This document shows positions 17,502-26,272 of a stretch of DNA of 64,000 nt, piece after piece. Source of the DNA: Chloroflexota bacterium (lineage in GTDB: Bacteria; Chloroflexota; UBA6077; JACCZL01). The notes under the pieces were generated by a model. The model did not search any database. It was not told the origin of the DNA and saw only the letters and a list, made by a program, of their open reading frames with translations. The position numbers and the translations under genes were made by a program. The stretch lies in the NCBI GenBank assembly GCA_020845495.1, contig JADLFM010000022.1:16635-80634 (forward strand), read 5' to 3'. Numbering within the stretch: position 1 is the stretch's first letter; every line of letters starts with the position of its first letter.

Positions 17502-18386
17502 CTACATCCCCATCGCCACTCCTCCCGTGCGGAGGATCGCGTACATCCCTGGCTGAATCGCTACAAGCAGCCCAAGCGCGACGAGTGCCGCGCCGGCGAA
17601 TCGAGCAACCCACCAACCCCAGGGTGCAAGCTTCTCGGCGGCCACGACGACCGCGATCAGCAGCACCCAGTGCAGCCCCATCGCGCCGGCCGCCACCAGT
17701 ACGACCATGAGCGCCCAGCAGCAGCCGATGCAGTAGAGCGCGTGCGCGATTCCCAGCCGAATCGTCCCCGCATAGCCGGGGCGCCAGCGCGCCATCAAGA
17801 ATCCGAGCGGGCTCTGGCAGGCGCGCAAGCACGTCTCCTTAAGGGGCGAGAATTGGTACGCGCCCGCCACGATCAGGACGAGTGCCAGCCCGTAGGGCAG
17901 CAGGCCGGCGAGTACCGGGCGAGCGGCCGTCAGGGCATCGACCGCCTGCCCAGCCGCGTAGACGGGAATCCCAACCACGAGCCAGGCGAGCAGGTACAAG
18001 AGCGCGAAGAGGCCGGTCGCGATGCCGTGCTGGCCGGACTCGCCAGCGTGACGGTGGATCGCACCGTAGAGCGCCACCATGGGGGTGGCGCTCGGCAGCA
18101 TCATCGCGGTCATCATCACGCCCCAGGCGAGCAGGTAGGCAACCGCACCGATGAGCGCGCCGGAGGCGCGTGCGCCGCCCGCCATGCCTGCGCCACCCGC
18201 CATGCCTGCGCCACCCGCCATACCGACCGCGCCCATGTCGGGCATAGGTATCGAGGCGTGAGCGAGAACTCCCGCCCAGGCGAGCGTAGCGAGACCCAGC
18301 GTCGCGGCCACCGCGATCGACGTAGCCCGATCGATCCTGAGGCGAGGGCCATTGTCGTGACCCAGGGGTTGTCGACCCGCAAGCAT
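17502..18386 (-). CDS. DUF2182 integral membrane protein (predicted metal-binding)
   Basis: 294 residues with about seven membrane helices. The family motif WGVMMTAMMLPSATPMVALYGA is present, as are YQFSPLKETCLRACQSPLGFL and HALYCIGCCWALMVVLV, whose Cys and Met residues are candidate metal ligands. A Gly/Met/Ala repeat (GMAGGA)n follows the first helix and reflects an 18-bp DNA repeat. I chose the ATG at 18386, preceded by CGGAGGAGC. It forms an operon with the DUF1326 gene. Confidence 0.85.
   Translation of the reverse strand: MLAGRQPLGHDNGPRLRIDRATSIAVAATLGLATLAWAGVLAHASIPMPDMGAVGMAGGAGMAGGAGMAGGARASGALIGAVAYLLAWGVMMTAMMLPSATPMVALYGAIHRHAGESGQHGIATGLFALLYLLAWLVVGIPVYAAGQAVDALTAARPVLAGLLPYGLALVLIVAGAYQFSPLKETCLRACQSPLGFLMARWRPGYAGTIRLGIAHALYCIGCCWALMVVLVAAGAMGLHWVLLIAVVVAAEKLAPWGWWVARFAGAALVALGLLVAIQPGMYAILRTGGVAMGM
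18181..18235. repeat. 18-bp repeat in the DUF2182 gene
   Basis: Two full and one partial head-to-tail copies of GCCATGCCTGCGCCACCC. On the coding strand they encode a Gly-Met-Ala-Gly-Gly-Ala hexapeptide repeat in the loop after the first membrane helix. Confidence 0.85.
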
Positions 18387-18588
18387 CAGAGCTCCTCCGA
18401 TGCATCGCCACTGCCGCCGTTGACGCCAGCCTACCATCTCCCCCAGCGGAGAACAACGAATTCCTGACCCAAGAGGCCGCCTGACCTGTTTACAGCACCC
18501 TTCGGGCGTGCTAGGGTAGCCCGGCGTACTCCAGGAGGGAGCCGTGCTACGCGCCTGGAGCCATGACGTGCTCTGGGGAGGCTGACCC

Positions 18589-19638
18589 ATGCGTCGCTCG
18601 CGGGTCTGTACGTTTCGCCTGGCTCTGCTGGCAGTGCTCAGCGTGCTGACGCTCTGGCCCATCATGGCGGCCGGCGCACAGGTCCAGGAAGGCGCCACGA
18701 TGACCGTCTTGCAAGGTCAGGTGGCGCTGATTCACTCCGACGGCTCGGCCATCCAGCCGGCCCCGAGTGGCACGATCGTGCATCAGGGCGATGAGATTCG
18801 CACGCTCACCCCTGGCGATGCGCTCATCACCTTCTTCACCGGCACCGAGATCGAATTGGGCCAGGGGACGATCCTTGTGGTGCAGAACGTCACGCGCTCG
18901 GGCGATCGGGTTGACATCTCGCTCGAACAAGTCTTCGGCGTGACACTCAACCGAGTCCAGACGCTCTCCAACCCCGGCTCGTCGTATCGCATCGAAGCTG
19001 GCGGGGCGGTCGCGTTGATTCGCGGGACGACGTTCGTGCTGATCGGGCCGGTCGCTACGTCGCAGGGGAACATCGTGGTGCTGGTCTGCCTGGACGATTG
19101 CAGTGCGGCGAGCACGTTCGCCGGCTGCCCGTTGCTGCCATATACCGGCTTCGGCGTGGGCGTGGCGAACGGGCAGGTCACGTCCGGCTGTGAGGTCTTC
19201 AGCGTGGCGCAGGGCGAGAACCTCTTCAACGCGGCGTTCGAGGGTGTCACCACGGTCGAGCAGGCGATGGCGGGTGGGAGCTCCGGTACCACGAATCTTG
19301 GGACGGGCCAGAAATCGCCGTCCACCCGCGAGCGTGACCGTCAGAACGAAGACCGGTCGAACAACCAGCCGCTTGCCGCCTCGCCGTCACCGTCGCTATC
19401 GCCGTCACCGTCGCCAGAGCCGTCGCCGTCGCCATCACCAGAGCCGTCGCCATCACCGTCGCCATCGCCATCGCCATCGCCAGAGCCGTCGCCGTCACCA
19501 TCACCATCGCCATCACCAGAGCCGTCGCCGTCACCATCGCCGTCACCATCACCATCACCATCGCCATCACCATCGCCATCGCCATCGCCGTCACCATCAC
19601 CCTCACCATCGCCATCGCCCTCACCGCCATCGGGGTAG
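18589..19638 (+). CDS. Secreted FecR-domain protein with Ser-Pro repeat tail
   Basis: 349 residues. A signal peptide with hydrophobic core [20 protein letters not shown] ends near residue 30. A FecR-like domain covers about residues 35-150 ([54 protein letters not shown]). The middle part has four cysteines that could pair in the exported state. The last 85 residues are almost only Ser-Pro with a few Glu-Pro, resembling a wall-spanning spacer. Outside iron regulation, FecR domains occur in surface proteins; there is no sigma factor or TonB receptor next door, so an iron role is unlikely. Confidence 0.8.
   Translation: MRRSRVCTFRLALLAVLSVLTLWPIMAAGAQVQEGATMTVLQGQVALIHSDGSAIQPAPSGTIVHQGDEIRTLTPGDALITFFTGTEIELGQGTILVVQNVTRSGDRVDISLEQVFGVTLNRVQTLSNPGSSYRIEAGGAVALIRGTTFVLIGPVATSQGNIVVLVCLDDCSAASTFAGCPLLPYTGFGVGVANGQVTSGCEVFSVAQGENLFNAAFEGVTTVEQAMAGGSSGTTNLGTGQKSPSTRERDRQNEDRSNNQPLAASPSPSLSPSPSPEPSPSPSPEPSPSPSPSPSPSPEPSPSPSPSPSPEPSPSPSPSPSPSPSPSPSPSPSPSPSPSPSPSPSPPSG
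19380..19635. repeat. Low-complexity (TCGCCA/TCACCG)n tract encoding Ser-Pro repeats
   Basis: About 250 bp built from TCGCCR/TCACCR hexamers, interrupted by GAGCCG codons. It encodes the (Ser-Pro)n tail of the FecR-domain protein. Synonymous third bases vary irregularly, so the tract is older or less homogenised than the motA-motB array. Confidence 0.93.
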
Positions 19639-20362
19639 CTGTCACCATCACCATCACCCACAGCGCGCGGCCTTGTATGCACGAGCATCCCTAACGACGG
19701 CGCGAACGGCGTGCAATCGTTCCCGGTCGTCCTACCACCGAACACGGCAATCGAGAGCAGCTACCAGTTATCGATTCAGGCGCTGGCGGGCAGCACCGTG
19801 ACAATTGAGTCGTTCTCGTGAGGCCCGATTGGCGCGAACGGCTCCGGATCGTGCTCCTTCACTACGACCGCGCGAATCTTCCAGGGCAGCGCACTTGCTG
19901 AGCGGCGTACCTGATTGGCGGCGGCACCCAGAACGTCCACTTCTTCTTCATCAGTTGCTTCGCGCCCATCCCCTGTAGCCGTTCCCCATGGCGGCTCCGA
20001 CCTCGGGCCGCGCACAGCCTTCAGCAGCGCCTCCGGCCGCTCGAGCCAGATCGAGCCGGCGCACGAACGGTCGGAGGCCGGAGGCGCTGGCCACGTCGCG
20101 CCGTTACCGAACCGTCACCCACGACGCGCCGACGTGTACCGCATGCCGACGTGCACCGACGTCGCTGCTGTAGTGCGTACTCGCTTCTCGATGGGAGCAC
20201 CAGGACGGCCGCCGTGGGAGCGCACCACGGGTAACGATGGGATCGTGGCGAGGCCGTAGCGTGCTTGCGGGAGCCGCGTGGGCACCCGTGCCGTACCATC
20301 TCCGGAGTAGGTGAGCGTGGCCACGCGGGCGAGCGCGACATCACGGACGAGGCAGGCAGCAG
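19639..20362. other. Long intergenic stretch between FecR gene and thyX
   Basis: 724 bp without a confidently called gene. It contains one possible small minus-strand gene (19776-20015, listed separately). No tRNA, strong hairpin or tandem repeat was seen in the remainder. The last 100 bp should hold the thyX promoter, but no -10/-35 pair could be assigned. Confidence 0.4.
19776..20015 (-). CDS. Possible small hypothetical protein
   Basis: 79 codons from a GTG start. The sequence has balanced composition (KIRAVVVKEHDPEPFAPIGP and an acidic TDEEEVDVLG segment), and its third codon positions are mainly G or C, unlike most chance frames in this window. There is no ribosome-binding site that I trust and no recognisable family. 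It may be real or a remnant. Confidence 0.3.
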   Translation of the reverse strand: MRGPRSEPPWGTATGDGREATDEEEVDVLGAAANQVRRSASALPWKIRAVVVKEHDPEPFAPIGPHENDSIVTVLPASA

Positions 20363-21991
20363 GTGAAGGTCTACGCGGTGGCTGGCGTCCCGCCCGAGAT
20401 CCAGGCGTATGCCATGGCCAGGTACAGCCGCTCGGCACAGTCGATGCTCGACAGCATCGGTGAACTGTCCACGCAGCGCGCCGAGCAGTTCCTGAACACC
20501 TTTTACTTCCAGTACGGCCACCGCTCCATCGCCGATCTGGCCCACCTCGTGCTCGGGATCGAAGACGTCTCGATCCTCGCCGCTACCCGGGTCGTCGACG
20601 AGCCGCTCTGGGATGGTCAGGAGCGCTCGACGCGCTACCAGCCCTTCAAGAAGACGGGGTACTTCACGCCCCCGGAACTCGAGGGCGATGCGCTCCGACG
20701 CTACCAGATTGCCGCCGACGCCCTCTTCGCCGCCTACGCCGGCCTGACCGACCGCCTGTTCGCCCTGCTCGTCGAGCGCGTACCGCGTCCGGAAGCGCTC
20801 GATCGGAAGGCGTTCGAGCGGACGTTGCGTGCGCGAGCCTTCGACGTCTCGCGGAGCATCTTGCCGCTTGCCACGATCACCAGTCTGGGGCAAGTCGTGA
20901 GCGCGCGGGTGCTCGAGCGACAGATCAGCCGCCTGCTCTCGGACCCGCTCCCGGAGGTCCGGCGGATCGGCGAGGCGCTCAAGCGAGCCTGCCGCGAACC
21001 AGCCGCCACCCCGCTCGGGCACGGCGAGACGTCGCGGCACGGCGCGGGCTCCATCAGCCACGCGAGCGAGGCAGCGGCGAGCAGCGATGCCAACGGTACA
21101 CGGGCGAATGGCCATACCTATTTCGCGTCGAACGGGAGCGCAAGCGACGACTCCGGAGCCGAGGGCACGGCGCTCGCGCCCACGCTCGTCAAGTACGCTG
21201 CGCCCAGCCCGTACCTGATCGAGACCCGCGCCGCCCTCGAGCGGCTCGCCGCCCGACTACTGGCGCCGCCTGGGGTGCCGGATCGTTCGGCAACGGTCGA
21301 GCTTGGCGATGAGATGCCGCCGACCGATGAGGCCGTCACGACTCTCCTCTACCGCTACGATCTGGCCGGCCACTCCTATCGGCAAGTACAGGAGCGCGTG
21401 CGGGTACTCTCGGAGGCGGAGAAGCGCGAGGTGCTCCAGACGGCCATCGCGCATCGGGGCCGTCACGACGAGTTGCTGCGCGAGTTCCAGTCAGGGTACG
21501 CCTTCGCCTTCGACATCCTGATGGATTTTGGCTCCTTCCGCGATCTCCACCGCCATCGCCGCTGCGTCCAGATCGTGCAAGAGCCAACAGCCGGCCACGG
21601 CGCCGAGCCGGCTGCCGAGGTTTTCCCCCGCGCCTTCGGACCGGAGCTCGGGGCAGCAGCGCTCGCGGCTGGCTGTGGTGAGGCGTACGATGCCGCCATC
21701 GACGCTGGCCTCACAGCCTCGCGCGAGTTTGCCACCGAGGCTGCCGGCTCACCGGCTCGGCTGGCCGCGCCGTACCTGTTGCCGCTGGCGGCGCGGACTC
21801 GTGCGCTCTTCAAGATGGACGCCGCGCAGGCTGCCTATATCACCGAGCTTCGGACGGGGCCGTCCGGCCACTTCTCGTACCGGCGGGTCGCATGGGAGAT
21901 GTACCTCGCGTTTCGCCAACGCTCCCCGGAGCTCGCCGCCCTGGCCCGCCCGACCGATCCCACTGAGCCCATCGACCTGCTCCAGCGCTGA
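20363..21991 (+). CDS. thyX: Double-domain FAD-dependent thymidylate synthase ThyX-like protein
   Basis: 542 residues, twice the usual ThyX length, with two tandem ThyX-like domains joined by a Ser/Ala/Asn-rich linker (about 215-265). ThyX makes dTMP from dUMP with FAD and methylene-tetrahydrofolate. The signature RHR-x7-S-x-R-Y is split: the N-terminal domain has the end part (GQERSTRYQPF, about 86-96) but RVVDEP in place of RHR, whereas the C-terminal domain has DLHRHRRCVQIVQE (about 393-406) but lacks the S-x-R-Y end. A functional dUMP/FAD site may need both halves. The start is GTG; the upstream signal is weak. Confidence 0.83.
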   Translation: MKVYAVAGVPPEIQAYAMARYSRSAQSMLDSIGELSTQRAEQFLNTFYFQYGHRSIADLAHLVLGIEDVSILAATRVVDEPLWDGQERSTRYQPFKKTGYFTPPELEGDALRRYQIAADALFAAYAGLTDRLFALLVERVPRPEALDRKAFERTLRARAFDVSRSILPLATITSLGQVVSARVLERQISRLLSDPLPEVRRIGEALKRACREPAATPLGHGETSRHGAGSISHASEAAASSDANGTRANGHTYFASNGSASDDSGAEGTALAPTLVKYAAPSPYLIETRAALERLAARLLAPPGVPDRSATVELGDEMPPTDEAVTTLLYRYDLAGHSYRQVQERVRVLSEAEKREVLQTAIAHRGRHDELLREFQSGYAFAFDILMDFGSFRDLHRHRRCVQIVQEPTAGHGAEPAAEVFPRAFGPELGAAALAAGCGEAYDAAIDAGLTASREFATEAAGSPARLAAPYLLPLAARTRALFKMDAAQAAYITELRTGPSGHFSYRRVAWEMYLAFRQRSPELAALARPTDPTEPIDLLQR

Positions 21992-22228
21992 CGCGCGCCC
22001 TCTCTCACCTCAGTCCTCGCTCCGCTGGGAGAGGTCCAGAGCCGACGCCGGTGGTGAAGAACGCGCGAAGGCGGCTGCGCGCCCACCGTCACCCTCGGTC
22101 GTTCGCATTGATATCAACTCTTCCCATTTCTGGCGAAGATGACTCATGCTCGGGGCGTAGCCCCGTATAATCTCCCGTTGCTCCGGGCTCGTCGGCCGAA
22201 TGGTCCGAGCCGCGCTGCTGGAGGATTG

Positions 22229-23188
22229 ATGGTCGACTCACTCCCACGCTTGTGGGTGCCGCGGCGCCGTGTCATACAGGGGCTCGCGGCTCTCGCCGCG
22301 TCCTCAGTACTCCCTCTCCGTGGCCAGGCCCGTGCCGAGGGCGAGTCGTTCAAACCGTACTGGGTCCAGAACTTCATCGACACTGACCTCTGGTCCGGCC
22401 CGGATGAGAAGGCCGTGAGCTTCGGGCCGATGGCGGCCTTCAGCTACTTCAAGGTGCTCCAACCCCAGCAGGGGCCGCGCCTGAAGGTGCAGAATCCGCT
22501 CGGCGGGATCGCGTACGTCACGGCGAAGGACGTCGGACCGAGCGGCGAGCCGCCGGACTGGTACCTCGCCCAGAAAGACGGTAAGGGAACCATCCCGGCC
22601 AGGATCGTCGGGGGCGCCAACGTCCGTAGCTCGCCCGGCGTCGCGGACGGCAACATCGTCGCTCGACTCGGCCACAACGACGGCGTCGGCGTGCTCGGTC
22701 AGGTGAAGGGCACGGATGGTGAGGTCTGGTATCGGATTGGCGCCCGGGAGTTCGTGCACAACTCAGTCGTCCGGCTGCCGTCCGACTTCCCGCCCCACCC
22801 CGGCAACCTGCTCGTCGTGGAACTGACCGAGCCGGTCATCATCACCGCTTACGAGAGCGCGAAGCCGGTCTACTCGGCGCTCTCCCTGCACGGCACGATC
22901 GGCTGGGGCACCCCGACCGGCTTCTTCACGATCCTGCGGCGCGTCGAGAACGAGACGATGAGCTCCGAGACGCTCGGTATCCCGCGCAACGCACCCGGCG
23001 GCTACTATCTCAAGGACGTGCTCTACACTCAGTACTTCACCGGCGACGGCGCGTCGATTCACTACAACTACTGGTCGAGCAACTGGGGGTACGCCGGTAG
23101 CCACGGCTGCCTGGGCGTCAACTACGATGATGCGGTCTGGTTCTGGAACTGGGCGTCCGTCGGCACGCCAATGGTGATTCGCGAGTAG
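22229..23188 (+). CDS. Exported L,D-transpeptidase (YkuD) with SH3-like domain
   Basis: 319 residues. The N-terminus has a twin-arginine-like PRRRVIQG followed by a hydrophobic stretch ending at RGQARA, so export by Tat or Sec is expected. An SH3-type domain lies around residues 120-180 (ARIVGGANVRSSPG...VWYRIG). The C-terminal YkuD domain has IHYNYW and SHGCLGVNYDDA with the catalytic Cys near residue 294. It would form 3-3 cross-links in peptidoglycan or attach proteins to it. The ATG at 22229 was chosen because GGAGGA lies 5 nt upstream; 30 extra upstream residues in frame look non-coding. Confidence 0.87.
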   Translation: MVDSLPRLWVPRRRVIQGLAALAASSVLPLRGQARAEGESFKPYWVQNFIDTDLWSGPDEKAVSFGPMAAFSYFKVLQPQQGPRLKVQNPLGGIAYVTAKDVGPSGEPPDWYLAQKDGKGTIPARIVGGANVRSSPGVADGNIVARLGHNDGVGVLGQVKGTDGEVWYRIGAREFVHNSVVRLPSDFPPHPGNLLVVELTEPVIITAYESAKPVYSALSLHGTIGWGTPTGFFTILRRVENETMSSETLGIPRNAPGGYYLKDVLYTQYFTGDGASIHYNYWSSNWGYAGSHGCLGVNYDDAVWFWNWASVGTPMVIRE

Positions 23189-23428
23189 GACGCATCGCAC
23201 CCCCTGGCACGAACACCGCGTAGCTAGCCCGCACTCCAGATGCGCGTGAGGCCGGCGCCCGGTACAGGTGTTGGCACGGGCGCCGATAGGCTGCTCGCGA
23301 GGCGCCTGGCCGTCTCTGCCGCTGACATTTGCCCGCCCAGCCCTTAGACGTGCGGTAGCTTGCAAGGGCGGGAGGACAGTGTGCGCGGCCAGCCGGCCAG
23401 CCATCGCGTGCGAGGCGGCTCACCATTT

Positions 23429-23447
23429 CAGGTAGACTGCTTACCTG
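23429..23447. promoter_or_regulatory. Short dyad upstream of the gamma-glutamyltransferase-like gene
   Basis: CAGGTA-GACTGCT-TACCTG is a 6-bp inverted repeat centred 47 bp before the start codon at 23485. It may be a regulator site, but no regulator is linked. Confidence 0.25.
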
Positions 23448-23484
23448 GATTTCAGCGGCTAATGCAGGGGAGCGGACAGCACGT

Positions 23485-25122
23485 ATGGCGACGACACTGG
23501 CGAAGACGATCCGGACGGACCTGACGGCGTACCCGTATCGCTCCCAGCGCATGCCGGTCCTGGCAACGCGCGGAGCCGTAGCGACGAGTCAGCCATTGGC
23601 AGCCCAGGCCGGCCTCAGCATGCTGCAACTGGGCGGCAATGCGGTCGACGCCGCGCTCGCCACGGCGATCGCGCTCACCGTCGTCGAGCCAACCTCGAAC
23701 GGCATTGGCGCGGACGCCTTCGCGCTCGTCTGGGACGGCAACGCCCTTCATGGTCTCAACGGCTCCGGCCGAGCGCCGGCTGCCTCCACGGTTGAAGCAG
23801 TCCACGCGGCCGGCTTCGACGAACTGCCCACCCGTGGCTGGTGGCCGGTCACTGTGCCGGGCGCGCCGCGCGCCTGGGCAGATCTGCATGCTTGCTTCGG
23901 GCGGCTGCCGTTCCGGACGCTGTTCGAGCCGGCGATCCGCTACGCCCGTGAGGGGTACCTCGTCTCGCCGGTCGTGGCCCACAACTGGGCCGCCCATGTC
24001 GATAACGTCTTCGCTGGGTTCACCGCCCCCGAGTTCCGGCCCTGGTTCGATACTTTCGCCCCGGACGGCCGCGCGCCGGCCGCCGGTGAGCGCTGGCGCA
24101 GCGAAGGGCACGCCCGCACGCTCGAGCGGATCGCCACGAGCGAGGCGCGCGACTTCTACGAAGGTGAGCTTGCTGCTGCTATCGCTGCCTTCGCAGCCGA
24201 GACTGGTGGGCCGATGACACGCGACGATCTCGCTGCCCACACCAGTACCTGGGTCGAGCCGATCCGGACCGACTACCGCGGCTTCGAGGTCTGCGAGATC
24301 CCGCCGAATGGCCAGGGCATCGCGACGCTGATCGCGCTGAACATCGTCGAAGGGATGGACCTGGCGGCGCACCCGCGTGAGAGCGCCGAGTCGTATCACC
24401 GTCAAATCGAGGCGCTCAAGCTCAGCCTGACCGACGCCCGAGCCTACGTCGCCGACATGGACCACGCCGAGGTGCCGATGCAAGGACTACTCGACAAGGG
24501 CTATGCGGCCGAGCGGCGTGCTCTGATCGGCAATCGGGCGCTCGACCCCCAGGCAGGCCGCCCCAAGACCGGCGGCACCGTCTACCTCTGCGCAGCCGAC
24601 AGCGACGGCATGATGGTCTCGTACATCCAGTCCAACTACATGGGTTTCGGCTCCGGCGTGGTGGTCCCGGGCACGGGTATCTCGCTCCAAAACCGGGGCT
24701 ACGGCTTCACACTCCGAGATGGCCACCCGAACCAGCTCGCGCCCCGCAAGCGGCCCTTCCATACCATCATCCCCGGCTTCCTGCTGCGGGATGGCGAGGC
24801 GATCGGTCCGTTCGGTGTGATGGGCGGCTACATGCAAGCTCAGGGACATATGCAGCAAGTCATCAACACCGTTGACTATGGCATGAATCCCCAGGCTAGC
24901 CTGGACGCCCCTCGCTGGCGCTGGGAGGGGGGCAAGACGGTCGTACTCGAGCCCCAGGTGGCTGAGGAGATCGCCGACGGCTTGCGGGTGCGCGGCCACG
25001 AGATCGTCCGGCAAGCTGTGGACGGCGGCTTCGGGCGCGGCCAGATCATCTGGCGCCTGCCCGGCGGCGGTTACGTGGCCGGCAGCGACTGGCGAGCCGA
25101 CGGCTGCGCGGCGGCGTACTGA
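23485..25122 (+). CDS. Gamma-glutamyltransferase family protein
   Basis: 545 residues, standard for the GGT Ntn-hydrolase family. The large-subunit part has GLSMLQLGGNAVDAALATA and GIGADAFALVW. The autoprocessing site with the nucleophilic Thr is in PKTGGTVYLCAADSDG near residue 365, and the small subunit begins there. The usual TTH is TVY here, which marks a divergent clade whose substrate may not be glutathione. There is no signal peptide, so it is likely cytoplasmic. GGGGAGCG upstream supports the start. The stop codon lies inside the first unit of a 13-bp tandem repeat. Confidence 0.85.
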   Translation: MATTLAKTIRTDLTAYPYRSQRMPVLATRGAVATSQPLAAQAGLSMLQLGGNAVDAALATAIALTVVEPTSNGIGADAFALVWDGNALHGLNGSGRAPAASTVEAVHAAGFDELPTRGWWPVTVPGAPRAWADLHACFGRLPFRTLFEPAIRYAREGYLVSPVVAHNWAAHVDNVFAGFTAPEFRPWFDTFAPDGRAPAAGERWRSEGHARTLERIATSEARDFYEGELAAAIAAFAAETGGPMTRDDLAAHTSTWVEPIRTDYRGFEVCEIPPNGQGIATLIALNIVEGMDLAAHPRESAESYHRQIEALKLSLTDARAYVADMDHAEVPMQGLLDKGYAAERRALIGNRALDPQAGRPKTGGTVYLCAADSDGMMVSYIQSNYMGFGSGVVVPGTGISLQNRGYGFTLRDGHPNQLAPRKRPFHTIIPGFLLRDGEAIGPFGVMGGYMQAQGHMQQVINTVDYGMNPQASLDAPRWRWEGGKTVVLEPQVAEEIADGLRVRGHEIVRQAVDGGFGRGQIIWRLPGGGYVAGSDWRADGCAAAY

Positions 25123-25180
25123 GGCGGCCTACCGAGGCGGCGTACTGAGGCGGCGTACTGAGGCGGCGTACTGAGGCGGC
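25116..25180. repeat. 13-bp tandem repeat starting at the GGT stop codon (5 units)
   Basis: Five units of GTACTGAGGCGGC (the second unit is CTACCGAGGCGGC). The TGA in the first unit is the stop codon of the preceding gene. Because 13 is not a multiple of 3, the array extends only into non-coding DNA. Confidence 0.92.
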
Positions 25181-25506
25181 AACCGCCCGTTGCGCCGTGA
25201 GGTTCCTCATGGCGCAGGCTCGCCCTTCCCCCGCTCCTCTCCCCACTGGCTCACTTTCACCCGCAAGCCTGGCTCGCCGGCCACTCGCCGGCGAGCCAGG
25301 CTTGCGGGTCAGACGGGCGGCCGATACGCTGAGTCCGGCCCTTACGAGGCCCGCCGGGGAGTCAGGCCTGACCCGAGAGCGTACTCCAGCGCAGTCGACC
25401 GCCTGATAGTCGTCAGGATGGGTGCTGGAGATACGAGTGCAGGGAAGCCCAGCCGGGAGTGGACGACCGGCGGGAGAGAGACGAGCAGTGCGGTGAAGCC
25501 GCCAGA
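25123..25506. other. Convergent intergenic region
   Basis: 384 bp holding the 13-bp tandem array and the 22-bp perfect palindrome. I see no gene in it. Confidence 0.5.
25259..25309. terminator. Perfect 22-bp inverted repeat between convergent genes
   Basis: Arms of 22 nt (starting ACCCGCAAGCC and ending GGCTTGCGGGT) are exact reverse complements separated by the 7-nt loop CCACTCG. It lies between a plus-strand gene ending at 25122 and a minus-strand gene ending at 25507, the place for a bidirectional terminator. No U-tract follows, so it may also be a dispersed palindromic element. Confidence 0.7.
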
Positions 25507-26250
25507 TTAGCGCCCTGGGGCCGGTCCGCGAGCGGCCGATGGGTGCACCATGACCTGATAACCGTCGTGGATCGCCGCTACGATCGAGCGTGGCGTCAGG
25601 ACGTCGACGAGCAGATCGGACGGGCCGTCGCGCTCGTCAGCGTAGCCGCCGGAAGTCCAGCGGACGAACCGTCCATCCCAGTACAGCCAGGCTGGCGAGG
25701 TTGTCGGGTCTGCTGCATCACCCTCGTTAGTAGCAGCAGTGGCGCCCTCGGTACCTGCTGACTGCGGGAGTGCGACCAGTACGCCGTTCGGCAAATCGCC
25801 GAGGAGCGCGGGCCAGGTGCGCTTTCTGCTGCGCCGCCCGCCGCCCCTCTCCCCGCCGCCCCTGGCACGGAGAACGCGCTCGTCGTGCAAGACGCGGTCG
25901 ATGTCTGCTGCACGCGGCTCCACCCCCAGCCCCAGGTCGGTGTTCGCGGCGGCCCAGTGGCTACGGAAGCGCAGGTAGTCGGCGCGGCGGCATTCGGCGC
26001 AGGGCCGGTGGCCGGCTGCGAGCGCCGTCACCTCGTCGAGGAAGAACAGGCGGGTGTAGTGGCTCGGCGCCATGACCGGCCCCCGCCGGCCACGAAACTC
26101 GAGCAAGCAGGTGATCCAGGCGCGCGACGCCCAGCCCCGAACGATCCGGCCCTCGGCGTCGTGCAAGATCCCTCGATTCCCCATCATGGTGCCACGCTCG
26201 GGGAGAGCGACGAGATCGCCGTATGGAGTGACGCGGTTCTGAAGTGGCAT
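25507..26250 (-). CDS. Conserved hypothetical protein with CxxC motif
   Basis: 247 residues. The N-terminal half is well ordered: MPLQNRVTPYGDLVALPERG, GNRGILHDAEGRIVRGW, a CLLEFRGRRGPVMAPSHYT segment and GHRPCAECRRADYLRF. The last is reminiscent of the zinc-binding Ada/GFRPC-x-x-C type. The middle (about 125-150) is Arg/Gly-rich, and the C-terminus has WDGRFVRW and PRSIVAAIHDGYQVMVHPSA. I do not recognise a named family. It starts 22 bp after the MOSC gene stop on the same strand, so the two are probably co-transcribed. The ATG at 26250 avoids overlap, but no ribosome-binding site is visible. Confidence 0.65.
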   Translation of the reverse strand: MPLQNRVTPYGDLVALPERGTMMGNRGILHDAEGRIVRGWASRAWITCLLEFRGRRGPVMAPSHYTRLFFLDEVTALAAGHRPCAECRRADYLRFRSHWAAANTDLGLGVEPRAADIDRVLHDERVLRARGGGERGGGRRSRKRTWPALLGDLPNGVLVALPQSAGTEGATAATNEGDAADPTTSPAWLYWDGRFVRWTSGGYADERDGPSDLLVDVLTPRSIVAAIHDGYQVMVHPSAARGPAPGR

Positions 26251-26272
26251 GGTGGTGACGAGTGGTGTGCCG

